Positions 9,012 through 17,193 of a stretch of 64,000 nucleotides of DNA are shown here, one piece after another (within the stretch, counting starts at the first letter, position 1; every line of letters starts with the position of its first letter). The notes under the pieces were generated by a model. It searched no databases. It was not told the origin of the DNA and worked only from the letters and a program-made list of their open reading frames with translations. The stretch spans positions 558,001-622,000 of the forward strand of contig NZ_CP139781.1 of the NCBI RefSeq assembly GCF_019679435.2. Direction: 5' to 3'. The translations under genes were made by a program, and so were the position numbers. Source of the DNA: Actomonas aquatica (GTDB taxonomy: Bacteria > Verrucomicrobiota > Verrucomicrobiia > Opitutales > Opitutaceae).

Positions 9012-9051
9012 CGCTCGTAGCCACCGAGCGTTTCCGTAGTGGCTACGAGCG
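9012..9051. repeat. 13-bp perfect inverted repeat
   Basis: CGCTCGTAGCCAC at 9012-9024 and its exact complement at 9039-9051 flank a 14-base spacer. The words GTAGCCAC and GTAGTGGC give each arm a GTAG-type head like the REP pairs elsewhere in the window. It may act as a terminator for the M48 gene, but it lacks a T-tract. Confidence 0.45.
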
Positions 9052-9137
9052 TGAGCGAGTGGCGGATCGCCTAGGCTTCGCCGCGATTCACGCTATTCAT
9101 GCTAGCCGCTTTCGTAGCGATGCGTCAGCGTGGTCCC

Positions 9138-10511
9138 ATGTTTGATCCTGTTGAAAAACTGAAGGACTTCATCCGGCACCAGAGCGTGTCTGCCGACTCG
9201 GCTTTTGCCTCCGGCATGAAGGGCGCCCAGGGCTTTCTCGACGAGTTGTTCTCGTCGATCGGTTTTGAAGTCGAGGTCGTGAAGACCGACCTGCATCCCA
9301 TCATTTTGGCCAGCCGTGGCGGAGACCCGGAATGGCCGCACGTCATCATCTACGGCCACTACGATGTGCAGCCGGCCGATCCGCTGGAGCTTTGGGAAAC
9401 CGAAGCGTTCGAACCCGAACAACGCGGTGACCGCCTCTACGGTCGCGGCGCAGCGGATAACAAAGGTCCGCTCATGACCCACATCGCCGCAGTCGCGGCT
9501 TTGCTTGAGAAGGAACCTGATCTGCCGCTGCGCATCACCTTCATGGTGGAAGGCGAAGAGGAGATGGGCAGCCCGAGCTTCCCGAAGTTTTTGGAGCAAT
9601 ACCAGGAGCGCCTCGCCGAAGCCGATCTGGTGTTCCTTTCCGACACCGGCATCCCGTCGGCCGATCAAGTCGTAATCACCTGCGGCCTGCGCGGTTTGGT
9701 GCTCTTCGACCTCGAAGTCACCACGGCGAAGTCGGACCTGCACTCCGGCCTGCACGGCGGTGTGTTGCGCAATCCGATTCAGGCGCTCACCGAGTTCTGC
9801 GCGTCGCTGCACACGGCCGATGGCCGCGTGAACGTGCCGGGCTTCTACGACGACGTGCTCGATGTCGAACAGTGGGAGCGCGACGAGCTCAAGAAATACG
9901 GCAGCGATACCGAGGCGTATAAACAGTTCCTCGGCATCCCCGACTTCTACACGGTGGAAGGGTTTGGCCCGTTCGAGGCCATCCGTTTCATGCCGACGTT
10001 GGACTTCAACGGCATCGGCGGTGGTTACCAGGGCGAGGGCTCCAAGACCGTCATCCCGAGCAAGGCGATGGTGAAGGTGAGCTGCCGTCTCGTCTCCAAT
10101 CAGGAGCCTGAAAAGATTCGCGCGCTGCTCTACAAAACCATTGAGGAGCGGATGCCCAAGGACGTGACCTACCGCATCATCGATCAGCACAGCGGCAGCC
10201 CCTACGTCGTGGTGCCGCCGGATCGCCCGAATACCCCGGCTGATCAATCGCCGGTGCTGGCCGACGCGTTTCGCGCCACGGATGCGGCCGTGACCGAGGT
10301 CTTCGGCAAGCCGCCGCTGTATCTGCGAGAAGGCGGCAGTGTGCCGATCATCGCGGACATTAAGCGCGTGCTTGGCCTCGATTCGGTGATGTTCGGTTTG
10401 TTCCTGCCCGAGGACAACCTGCACGCGCCCAACGAGTCCTTTAACCTGAAGGTCATGGAGCGCGGCATGAAGGTCAGCCAGTCGGTGCTGCGCAAACTGG
10501 CGCACGGCTAG
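9138..10511 (+). CDS. M20-family metallopeptidase (dipeptidase)
   Basis: 457 residues from the ATG at 9138; the open frame extends 13 codons upstream. The metal motif GHYDVQPAD, the bridging GAADNKGP segment, the catalytic EGEEEMGSPSF (Glu pair) and later SCRLVSNQEPEKI place it in peptidase family M20, dipeptidase/ArgE/DapE group. The inserted lid domain begins with CGLRGLVLFDLEVTTAKSDLHSG. Members hydrolyse dipeptides or N-acyl amino acids with two zinc ions. There is no signal peptide, so it should be cytoplasmic. Substrate is not predictable from sequence alone. Confidence 0.9.
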   Translation: MFDPVEKLKDFIRHQSVSADSAFASGMKGAQGFLDELFSSIGFEVEVVKTDLHPIILASRGGDPEWPHVIIYGHYDVQPADPLELWETEAFEPEQRGDRLYGRGAADNKGPLMTHIAAVAALLEKEPDLPLRITFMVEGEEEMGSPSFPKFLEQYQERLAEADLVFLSDTGIPSADQVVITCGLRGLVLFDLEVTTAKSDLHSGLHGGVLRNPIQALTEFCASLHTADGRVNVPGFYDDVLDVEQWERDELKKYGSDTEAYKQFLGIPDFYTVEGFGPFEAIRFMPTLDFNGIGGGYQGEGSKTVIPSKAMVKVSCRLVSNQEPEKIRALLYKTIEERMPKDVTYRIIDQHSGSPYVVVPPDRPNTPADQSPVLADAFRATDAAVTEVFGKPPLYLREGGSVPIIADIKRVLGLDSVMFGLFLPEDNLHAPNESFNLKVMERGMKVSQSVLRKLAHG

Positions 10512-10532
10512 TTCGATCGTCAGCCATTCGGC

Positions 10533-10602
10533 TGTAGCCGGGCTCGTTGAGCCCGGTCTTGGCCTATCCGACGCGTTCCCGGGGTCATCGACCCCGGCTA
10601 CA
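10533..10602. repeat. Pair of inverted REP-like palindromes
   Basis: The left unit 10533-10556 (TGTAGC + CGGGCTC-GTT-GAGCCCG) and the right unit 10579-10602, read on the minus strand (TGTAGC + CGGGGTC-GAT-GACCCCG), are inverted copies matching at 21 of 24 positions. The differences are compensatory: each unit keeps its own stem paired. They lie just after the M20 gene. Confidence 0.65.
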
Positions 10603-10616
10603 ATTCACTCCAACAA

Positions 10617-10645
10617 AAAGCCCGGTCCGAATTGGACCGGGCTTT
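10617..10645. terminator. Bidirectional rho-independent terminator
   Basis: AAAGCCCGGTCC (10617-10628) pairs perfectly with GGACCGGGCTTT (10634-10645) around a 5-base loop. On the minus strand it is followed by a T run, suiting pal. On the plus strand TTTCGTTT follows, suiting the M20 gene. Confidence 0.85.
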
Positions 10646-10677
10646 CGTTTAAAAGGGAAGGAGAGGGAGGCTCTGCC

Positions 10678-11271
10678 TCAGAGCTTCAGGATGATGAGCT
10701 CCACGCGGCGGTCTTGCGCCATCTGGCTGTCGCTGGCGTTCTCGACGGCTTCGAGGTCACCCTTGGAAGCGGTCTCGAGGCGGGAAGCGGCGACACCGGC
10801 GGTCTCGAGGAATTGGCGGGCCGAGCCGGCTCGGCGATCACCGAGACCGAGGTTGTATTCGGCGGTGCCCTTCCAGTCGCAGTGACCTTCGAGGAGGAGG
10901 CGATGCTGCGGGTTGGCGTTAAGGTAATCGATGGCGGCCTCGAGCTTGATGCGCTCGGAGGTCTTGATGCCGCTCTGGTCAAAGTCGAAGTAGACCGGCT
11001 CCAGCAGACCTTTGATCATTTGGTCGTCCTCGTAGTAGCCGTCACCGCCACGCATTTCCAAGCCGCTGGCCGAACCGTCGAGCAAGGGATCCAAGCCGGT
11101 GTCGATGCCCTGATTCAGCAGGGAATCACCGTAGCCAGCACCTCCGCCAGCGCCCTGCATGCCCATCGCGGTGGCGCTGGGGTCCGGACGGACGGGCTTT
11201 TTGGTGCAGCCCGTGAGAGCAAGGGTTGCGACGGTGAGGACGAGGAGAAATTTCTTGGCAAATACGGACAT
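10678..11271 (-). CDS. pal: Peptidoglycan-associated lipoprotein (Pal/OmpA domain)
   Basis: 197 residues. A lipoprotein signal ends at LTGC (Cys22). After a Gly-rich linker, the OmpA-type peptidoglycan-binding domain begins near residue 90 with VYFDFDQSGIKTSE and contains EGHCDWKGTAEYNLGLGDRRA, the NxxLGxxRA helix that binds diaminopimelate. Pal links the outer membrane to the cell wall. No tol genes are next to it, so its membership of a Tol-Pal complex rests on the family. Transcription ends at the 10617 hairpin. It is divergent from the chelatase gene. Confidence 0.88.
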   Translation of the reverse strand: MSVFAKKFLLVLTVATLALTGCTKKPVRPDPSATAMGMQGAGGGAGYGDSLLNQGIDTGLDPLLDGSASGLEMRGGDGYYEDDQMIKGLLEPVYFDFDQSGIKTSERIKLEAAIDYLNANPQHRLLLEGHCDWKGTAEYNLGLGDRRAGSARQFLETAGVAASRLETASKGDLEAVENASDSQMAQDRRVELIILKL

Positions 11272-11343
11272 GTGACGGGAAAGGGGGCAGTGTTTTGACT
11301 TATCGGTTATCGATTTTACGTCCGCAAGTTATTTAACGGCAGC

Positions 11344-12204
11344 GTGGCAGACTTCGACCCCTCAATCTGTTTTCTGTTCGATAATGGCTCGCTGCGTGCG
11401 GCCTCGACGCTGGGATTGCGGCAAGTCGCGCTGCGTTTGCAGGAACGCGTGGCCATCGCGGTGAAGCCGGTGTCGCTGCTGCACTCGAGCGGCGTCGATG
11501 CGGACGCACTGAACTGTCGTCCGGCGGAACTCTTGGAGCCTGCGGTCGCTCGGTTCGCTGAAGCGGGTGGACGCGAAGCGATGGTGTTGCCGTTGTTCTT
11601 CGGCCCGAGCGCGGCGCTGGTCGACTATGTGCCGGAGCGACTGGCTGCGTTGCGGGAACGGTTCCCGTTGTTGGAGGTGCGGCAGGCCGGATGTTTGGTG
11701 CAGCGTGAGGATGACTCGGCGCGTCTCGTCGCCGAAGCTTTGGCGGCGCAAGTCCGGGCGGTGGAGTCGTCCGCCGAACCGACGGCGCGACACGTGATCC
11801 TGGTGGACCATGGCAGCCCGCGTTCGGCGGTGACCGAAGTGCGCAACGCCATCGCGCTCGAGCTGGCTTGTGCGTTACATGGCCGTGTGGCGAGTGTGAC
11901 GGCGGCATCGATGGAGCGGCGCTCCGGACCCGCCTATGCCTTTAACGAACCGCTGCTGGAGACGGCGCTGAGTGAGCTTGCCCGGAATCCGGCCGTCTCC
12001 GAAATCGTGATCGCGCTCCAATTTCTGCAGCCGGGGCGTCATGCCGGACCGGGTGGAGACATTCGGGAGATCTGCGCAGAAGCTTTGCAGCAGGCCGGGC
12101 GTCCGGATCTGCGGGTAAAGTTTACGCCGTTGCTGGGCGATAGTGAGGCCGTGTTGAACCTGTTGGAGCGACGATGGCTTCAATGTCTCGCCGCCGCGGA
12201 CTGA
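11344..12204 (+). CDS. CbiX/SirB-like sirohydrochlorin chelatase family protein
   Basis: 286 residues from a GTG at 11344. Two halves resemble the CbiX repeat. The second half has VILVDHGSPRSAVTEVRN and FLQPGRHAGPGGDI. The first half has MVLPLFFGPSAALVDYVPERL. The metal-binding histidine expected near the N-terminus (GHGS) is replaced in the first half by DNGS, while the second half keeps DHGS. Class II chelatases insert Co, Fe or Ni into sirohydrochlorin. Without cobalamin or siroheme genes nearby, and with one site altered, the metal and even activity are open. It follows pal divergently. Confidence 0.65.
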   Translation: MADFDPSICFLFDNGSLRAASTLGLRQVALRLQERVAIAVKPVSLLHSSGVDADALNCRPAELLEPAVARFAEAGGREAMVLPLFFGPSAALVDYVPERLAALRERFPLLEVRQAGCLVQREDDSARLVAEALAAQVRAVESSAEPTARHVILVDHGSPRSAVTEVRNAIALELACALHGRVASVTAASMERRSGPAYAFNEPLLETALSELARNPAVSEIVIALQFLQPGRHAGPGGDIREICAEALQQAGRPDLRVKFTPLLGDSEAVLNLLERRWLQCLAAAD

Positions 12205-12228
12205 GCGGCGAGCCATTTGCTGGGGCGC

Positions 12229-12259
12229 AAAAAAAGACCGCCCAGGGCAGGCGGTCTTT
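12229..12259 (-). terminator. Rho-independent terminator of the response regulator gene
   Basis: AAAGACCGCC (12233-12242) pairs with GGCGGTCTTT (12250-12259) around a 7-base loop. Read on the minus strand it is followed by seven T residues (12235 down to 12229). It lies 26 bases beyond the response regulator stop and is convergent with the chelatase gene. Confidence 0.9.
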
Positions 12260-12285
12260 CCGGAAATTCGTGGGATAGGCTTCGC

Positions 12286-12933
12286 TCAGAGCGTCGTCTT
12301 GGACTCGATGAGTCCGATTTCCACCGCGTAGCGCGTGAGGCTGGCGACGTCGTGGAGGTTCAACTTACGCATCAGGTTGGTGCGATGGTTGTCCACCGTC
12401 TTCACGCTAATACCGAGCTTGAGCGCGATCTCCTTGGTGCTGTGGCTCTCGGCGACGAGCTGGAGGATCTCGCGTTCGCGGTCGGTCAGAAAGTCGGCGG
12501 TCGAGCTGGCGGCGGGATTGGCGACGACGTTGCGCAGGAGGGAAGCGACGGCCGGGCCGAAATAGGTGCCGCCGTTGGCGACGGTCTCGAGGCCCTTCTT
12601 AAACTCCACCAAGCCAGCCGTCTTTTCGACGAAGCCGTGGGCACCCGCTTCGAGCATCTCACGCACGAGCACCGGATTTTCGTAACCCGAGAACACCAGC
12701 ACGCGGATGGCGGGGAGCTGCTTAACCACCCGGCGGAGCAAATCCACTCCGTTCAGGCCGGGGAGCTTGGCGTCAAGCACCAGCAAATCGGGTTTTTTCT
12801 CCGCACACAGGGCCAAGGCATTGTGACCGTCTCCACTTTCCCCAACCAAGTCGTAGCCTGGTTCGGTGCGGAGAATCTCGACCAGCATCTCGCGGATCGC
12901 AGTTTGGTCTTCAATGATGATCAGGCGTTTCAT
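12286..12933 (-). CDS. NarL/LuxR-type response regulator
   Basis: 215 residues from the ATG at 12933. The receiver domain (2-120) has the acidic pair ED, the phospho-acceptor Asp in LLVLDAKLPGLNG, Ser in VLVFSGYE and Lys in GFVEKTAG. The C-terminal LuxR HTH (about 150-212) has LTDREREILQLVAESHSTKEIALKLGIS and VKTVDNHRTNLMRKL. It should be a phosphorylation-controlled DNA-binding regulator. No histidine kinase is adjacent, so it is an orphan here and its signal is unknown. The frame is open upstream, but the receiver domain fixes the start. Confidence 0.9.
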   Translation of the reverse strand: MKRLIIIEDQTAIREMLVEILRTEPGYDLVGESGDGHNALALCAEKKPDLLVLDAKLPGLNGVDLLRRVVKQLPAIRVLVFSGYENPVLVREMLEAGAHGFVEKTAGLVEFKKGLETVANGGTYFGPAVASLLRNVVANPAASSTADFLTDREREILQLVAESHSTKEIALKLGISVKTVDNHRTNLMRKLNLHDVASLTRYAVEIGLIESKTTL

Positions 12934-13075
12934 AGGGGATTTCAGAACGTAACAGTGCAGCTGGTAGGAATTACGCAATCGTAAAGCAATCGCATCAGCG
13001 AAGCTTACGAAATCCGCGACCCGCAAAGTCAGGAGGCCAAACAGCCCAAAGAGGGCCCTTCTTCCGCCGGTTCGG

Positions 13076-13151
13076 TGGTGGGTTGACAGGGACTCGAACC
13101 CTGAACCTATTGATTAAAAGTCAACTGCTCTACCGATTGAGCTATCAACCC
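13076..13151 (-). tRNA. tRNA-Lys (anticodon UUU)
   Basis: On the minus strand, from 13151, the sequence starts GGGTTGATAGCTC and folds as a cloverleaf: acceptor GGGTTGA/TCAACCC, D-loop AGCTCAATCGGTAGAGC, anticodon loop GACTTTTAATC with TTT, and T-arm GGTTCGAGTCC. The discriminator A is at 13079 and CCA is encoded at 13076-13078. 76 bases including CCA. Confidence 0.97.
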
Positions 13152-13297
13152 GTTGCCGAGGGAGGGTTGGCAATACGTTTACCAGTCCGGGGTTTAGCAA
13201 GAAATTTTTTACCTGACCTCATGCTCCCATCTTCATGCAGAAGATTCACCGCCCAACGGGCTTCCGCGGCTCAGCGCAAAAAATTGCTTAGAATCCG

Positions 13298-13957
13298 ATG
13301 AGCACAACGGGAACAAACGAGACTGACGCGCGTCCAAACGAGCCTAAGTCCATGTCTGTCAACAAAGCCCAAGAAGTTGCCCTCGATCACGCGCTCGTGC
13401 TCCGTTTTAAGAACGGGGACCAGTCCGCGTTCGAGGAGATGGTGAGCCGTTACTGGGATCGGATCTACGCGATGGTGCATCAGCTCTTGCGCAATCCGCA
13501 AGATGCCGAGGAAGTCACGCAGGATGCGTTCATCCGCGCCCATCGCGGTTTGGTCAATTTCCGCGGTGACTCCGCCTTCTCCACTTGGCTCTACCAGATC
13601 GCGACCAACTTGGCGCGCAACCGCTACTGGTATTGGTGGCGTCGCAAACGCGACAAGACCATCTCCTTCGACCAACCGGTGGGGGACGACAACAGCACTC
13701 CGTTGTCCGAGATTTTCGTAACCGAGGCCGAGACCCCCGAAGACGCCACGGTTACCCAGGAGCTGGTCGACAACATTGCCACTGGCATGGAAAAGCTGAG
13801 CCCGAAACACCGGGAGATACTCATTCTACGCAACGTAAAGAACCTGACCTACGAAGAGATCGCCGAGATTCTCGATATCTCCATCGGCACGGTCAAAAGC
13901 CGCATCGCGCGCGCTCGAGAGAGCCTGCGCAGCAAACTCGGGGAGGATTTTCAATGA
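13298..13957 (+). CDS. ECF RNA polymerase sigma factor (RpoE-like)
   Basis: 219 residues. Region 2 (about 30-100) has FEEMVSRYWDRIYAMVHQLL, DAEEVTQDAFIRAHRGL and FSTWLYQIATNLARN. Region 4 (about 150-210) has LSPKHREILILRNVKNLTYEEIAEIL and GTVKSRIARARESLR. This is a group IV sigma factor that directs RNA polymerase to stress-type promoters. Its last bases overlap the start of the next gene by ATGA, and that gene looks like its anti-sigma factor. An internal Met at residue 19 (13352) is an alternative start; the upstream one is kept because it is in frame after a clear gap from the tRNA. Confidence 0.92.
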   Translation: MSTTGTNETDARPNEPKSMSVNKAQEVALDHALVLRFKNGDQSAFEEMVSRYWDRIYAMVHQLLRNPQDAEEVTQDAFIRAHRGLVNFRGDSAFSTWLYQIATNLARNRYWYWWRRKRDKTISFDQPVGDDNSTPLSEIFVTEAETPEDATVTQELVDNIATGMEKLSPKHREILILRNVKNLTYEEIAEILDISIGTVKSRIARARESLRSKLGEDFQ

Positions 13958-14739
13958 ACGACGAACGATTCATCGAACTGCTTAATCTCTACATCGACCG
14001 CGAACTCGCCGGTCCAGAGATCCAGGAAATTGAGGAGGCGATTGCCGCCGATCCGCAGCGACAGCGCATCTACGCGCAATATTGCAAGATCGAGCGGGCC
14101 TGTGAACACCTGCTGGTCTCGGAGGCGCGCACTGCGCCCAAACCGAAGATCGACGCCATCATCGCAGCGGCCCAACAGCCCGAAGAGGAGGCCGAGGTGC
14201 TCGATTTCCCGGCCGAAGCGCCGCGCGCTCCGCAGACCGAGGTCGTGGTGCGTCGCCAGTCACGCTCCAGTTGGGGGTGGGGCGCCTTGAGTGGTATGGC
14301 CGCAGCCGTCGCCGCTTTTGCCGTCTACACCGGCACGGTGCAAACCGCGCAAAACGACGGAGTGTCCCCGGTAGAAGCCGCTGCACCGAGCATGGCGTCC
14401 GCGCCCGCTACCGCCCCAGTCGGCATCGACGATTCCGCCGCCCCGGCCTTCGCCGCCAACGACAATTCCGACTATCGCACGGTGCTGGTGCTCTCGCGCG
14501 ACGAGAACAACGCTCGCCCGGGTCTCCGCATCGCCGATTCCGCCAATCGTGACGATCCGTTCGCTTGGATGTCTCAAGTGACCTTTGAGCCCATTCGTCC
14601 GGTGCAGGCCGACTCCTTGGAATTCCGCACCGCCGCGCCTATGGAGGTGCGTAACCTGCCGGCGTTTGCCTCCCCGTATCCGGGGTTGGATGACACGCCG
14701 CCGCTTTCGGAATCCGCCGCTTTTCAGTTCCAGCGCTGA
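13954..14739 (+). CDS. Probable membrane-bound anti-sigma factor
   Basis: 261 residues from an ATG overlapping the sigma stop (ATGA). The N-terminal 60 residues (LLNLYIDRELAGPEIQEIEEAI, QRIYAQYCKIERACEHLL) have the helical layout of anti-sigma domains, but the zinc motif HxxxCxxC is not visible. A single transmembrane helix lies near residues 110-128 (LSGMAAAVAAFAVYTG). The rest is a Pro/Ala-rich extracytoplasmic tail with no known domain. Position and topology suggest it holds the ECF sigma factor at the membrane until a signal releases it; this is an inference. Confidence 0.75.
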   Translation: MNDERFIELLNLYIDRELAGPEIQEIEEAIAADPQRQRIYAQYCKIERACEHLLVSEARTAPKPKIDAIIAAAQQPEEEAEVLDFPAEAPRAPQTEVVVRRQSRSSWGWGALSGMAAAVAAFAVYTGTVQTAQNDGVSPVEAAAPSMASAPATAPVGIDDSAAPAFAANDNSDYRTVLVLSRDENNARPGLRIADSANRDDPFAWMSQVTFEPIRPVQADSLEFRTAAPMEVRNLPAFASPYPGLDDTPPLSESAAFQFQR

Positions 14740-14762
14740 GCTCCGGGTCTGTCCCCTCTGCC

Positions 14763-14795
14763 AAAAAGCCACGCCCCTCGCGGCGTGGCTTTTTT
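14763..14795. terminator. Bidirectional rho-independent terminator
   Basis: AAAAAGCCACGCC (14763-14775) pairs with GGCGTGGCTTTTT (14782-14794) around a 6-base loop, with T-runs on both strands. It separates the anti-sigma gene from the convergent ruvA. Confidence 0.92.
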
Positions 14796-14815
14796 GTGGG
14801 CCGGCTCGACCGGGC

Positions 14816-15433
14816 TTAGCGACCGAGCGCCTTTTTGATGAGCGCTTCAGTCGAGGGCGCGCCCCCGAGTGCGACCAGTGCGCGACGCACGGCTTTGTCG
14901 GCGTCGGCCGTTTTGTAGCCGAGCACGGTAAGAGCCGCGATCGCGTCGGTCACGGCGCCGCTGCCAGGCGCGCCGTCGGGGCCACCGGCTTTGCCGTCGC
15001 CAGCTACCGGCGACGGGGCGGAACTGGCTGCGCCGAGACGGTTGCGCAGCTCGACCACGAGGCGCTCGGCGGTCTTTTTGCCGATGCCGGGGCACTTCGA
15101 GAGGGTAGTCACGTCACCCTCGCGAATGGCGCTCTCCAACAGCGGCAGCGAGAGCCGGCTCATGATGCTCAGGGCAACCTTGGGGCCAACGCCACTCACG
15201 TGTTCGATGAGCATGCAGAAAAAGTCCCGGTCCTCCGTCGTAGCAAAACCGTAGAGGGTTTGGGAGTCCTCCCGATACACCACGTGGGTGTGCAGCTTCA
15301 CGGAGTTGCCGGTCTGCGGCAGGCGCTCGGCGGTCGTCACGGGCACGTGGACTTCGTAGCCGATGCCGTTGAGTTCCACCACCGCGCGGAGCGGCGTCGC
15401 TTCAGTGAGAGTGCCGGTGAGGTAAGTGATCAT
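14816..15433 (-). CDS. ruvA: Holliday junction DNA helicase subunit RuvA
   Basis: 205 residues. The N-terminal OB-fold starts MITYLTGTLTEA and contains VELNGIGYEVHVP. Tandem helix-hairpin-helix motifs are seen as VSGVGPKVALSIMS and CPGIGKKTAERLVVEL. The C-terminal domain III (ALTVLGYKTADADKAVR) binds RuvB. RuvA tetramers hold Holliday junctions for RuvB branch migration. It is the last gene of a dapA-dapB-ruvA run, 36 bases after dapB. No ruvB or ruvC was seen in the window. Confidence 0.95.
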   Translation of the reverse strand: MITYLTGTLTEATPLRAVVELNGIGYEVHVPVTTAERLPQTGNSVKLHTHVVYREDSQTLYGFATTEDRDFFCMLIEHVSGVGPKVALSIMSRLSLPLLESAIREGDVTTLSKCPGIGKKTAERLVVELRNRLGAASSAPSPVAGDGKAGGPDGAPGSGAVTDAIAALTVLGYKTADADKAVRRALVALGGAPSTEALIKKALGR

Positions 15434-15469
15434 CAGGGGGGGGAGCAGGACGACGTATCGAAAAGGTGG

Positions 15470-16204
15470 TTACTGCAGGCCGAGCACGTGCTGCATGTCG
15501 TAAACGCCGGGTTGCTGGTCGACGACCCACTGGGCCGCGCGCAGGGCGCCGCGGGCAAAGATGCCGCGATCGGTGGCCTTGTGGGTGAGCTCCAGGCGTT
15601 CGCCCAAGGCGGCAAACATCGCCGTGTGTTCGCCCACCACATCACCGCCGCGCAGGGAGTGGATGCCCACCTCGGAGTCGGTGCGTTCACCGGTGATGCC
15701 TTCACGACCATGGCGGAGGGCGTCGGCGGTGAGTTTGCGCTCCTCGAGAATGATCTCGAGCAGACGCGCGGCGGTGCCGCTGGGGGCATCTTTTTTGAAG
15801 CGATGGTGCATCTCGACGACCTCGGCGTCGTAGTCGGCGCCCAGGACAGAGGCGGCGCGACGGGTGAGGGCGTAGAGCAGGTTCACGCCGACGGAGTAGT
15901 TGCCGGCCCAGACGGTGGGCACGGCGGCGGCCGCGGCGGTGAGTTCGGCTTTGGCTTCGGCGCTGTGGCCGGTGGTGCCAATGACGAGACCCTTCTTTTG
16001 GGCGACGGCGAGGCGCACGACTTCGGCGGTGGCGGCGTGGAAACTGAAGTCGACCACGACGTCGCCCTGGGCGATGCCGGCGGCGAGATCGTCACCGGCA
16101 TCCAAAGTGGCGGCGACGGGCAGGGAGAGAGTCTGGGCAGCGGTCTGCAGGGCTTGGCCCATGCGACCCGCCGCTCCGACGATAACGACACGAGGAGCGT
16201 TCAC
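15470..16204 (-). CDS. dapB: 4-hydroxy-tetrahydrodipicolinate reductase DapB
   Basis: 244 residues from a GTG at 16204, chosen because the Rossmann motif VVIVGAAGRMG follows directly. The family signature EVVEMHHRFKKDAPSGTA carries the catalytic His and Lys, and VIGTTGHS precedes it. The enzyme reduces the DapA product with NAD(P)H in the lysine/diaminopimelate pathway. It lies 22 bases after dapA on the same strand, so the two steps are encoded together. No good Shine-Dalgarno sequence is visible at the GTG. Confidence 0.94.
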   Translation of the reverse strand: MNAPRVVIVGAAGRMGQALQTAAQTLSLPVAATLDAGDDLAAGIAQGDVVVDFSFHAATAEVVRLAVAQKKGLVIGTTGHSAEAKAELTAAAAAVPTVWAGNYSVGVNLLYALTRRAASVLGADYDAEVVEMHHRFKKDAPSGTAARLLEIILEERKLTADALRHGREGITGERTDSEVGIHSLRGGDVVGEHTAMFAALGERLELTHKATDRGIFARGALRAAQWVVDQQPGVYDMQHVLGLQ

Positions 16205-16226
16205 GGCAGGAAAAGCGTTGCGGGGT

Positions 16227-17108
16227 TCAGAGAGAGGCGAGGGCGGCGGAGAGCACCTTGTCGCCATCAGCGGATAGCGGGCAGAGCGGCAGACGCACCT
16301 CGGCGGAGGAGATCATGCCCGCCCGCTTCATCGCTTCCTTCACCGGCACCGGGTTGGGTTCGACGAAGAGCGCCTTGAACAGCGGATACAGCTTGCGGTG
16401 CAGCTTCGTTGCTTTGGCAAAATCGTTGGCGGCGGCGTGTGCGACCATCTTCACCACCAGGCGCGGCTGATAGTTGGACGCGACGCTGATCACGCCCTCG
16501 GCTCCGACGGACATGAAGGGCAGGGTGAGGGAATCATCACCGCTCAACACAGTGAGGTCGCGGCCGAGGGCGGCCTTGAGCTGATCGACGCGATCGACCG
16601 AACCGCCGGCTTCCTTGATGTAACACACATTCGGATACTTGGCGCGCAGGGTTTCGACCGTCTTGACACCAATCTCGATGCCGCAGCGACCCGGGATCGA
16701 GTAGAGCACGATCGGGCGGTCGGTGGCTTCGGCGATGCGAGAAAAGTGTTCCACCAGACCCGGCTGGCTCGGCTTGTTGTAGTAGGGAGCCACCACGAGC
16801 ATGGCGTCCACGCCCACATCATGAGCGGCCTTTGTGAGTGCGACCGCCTCAGAGGTCGAGTTGGAGCCCGTCCCGGCGATGACCGGCACCCTGCCCGCCA
16901 CGGTTTCGGTGACGAGTTGGACCACCTCCAAGTGCTCCTCGTGGGAGAGCGTTGGCGATTCGCCGGTGGTGCCGACTGGAACGAGTCCACTGATGCCTGC
17001 TCGCAGCTGCGATTTGACCAGTTTCCGCAGGTCGTCGTGGGCGACGTGGCCCTGGGAAAACGGGGTCACCAATGCGGTAATTGTGCCGGTCAATCTGGGT
17101 TTCTTCAT
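16227..17108 (-). CDS. dapA: 4-hydroxy-tetrahydrodipicolinate synthase DapA
   Basis: 293 residues, the usual length. The motifs GTITALVTPF, GTTGESPTLSHEEH, the active-site Tyr in YSIPGRCG and the Schiff-base Lys in YIKEAGGSVDR are all present. It is a cytoplasmic TIM-barrel enzyme joining pyruvate and aspartate semialdehyde at the entry to diaminopimelate and lysine synthesis. It is first in the dapA-dapB-ruvA run and divergent from the PilT-type gene. Confidence 0.96.
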   Translation of the reverse strand: MKKPRLTGTITALVTPFSQGHVAHDDLRKLVKSQLRAGISGLVPVGTTGESPTLSHEEHLEVVQLVTETVAGRVPVIAGTGSNSTSEAVALTKAAHDVGVDAMLVVAPYYNKPSQPGLVEHFSRIAEATDRPIVLYSIPGRCGIEIGVKTVETLRAKYPNVCYIKEAGGSVDRVDQLKAALGRDLTVLSGDDSLTLPFMSVGAEGVISVASNYQPRLVVKMVAHAAANDFAKATKLHRKLYPLFKALFVEPNPVPVKEAMKRAGMISSAEVRLPLCPLSADGDKVLSAALASL

Positions 17109-17193
17109 AGCGTATCAGGGGGAAATGGACCTTGCGGAGCACACCATGCCACTTTACCACCACCGCAACCCTTTTCTGGAGCGGCCACCTCTG

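Noticed and set aside
13152..13297. Promoter of tRNA-Lys on the minus strand
   Set aside because: TTGCTA and TAAACG-like words exist but spacing and fit are too weak to annotate.
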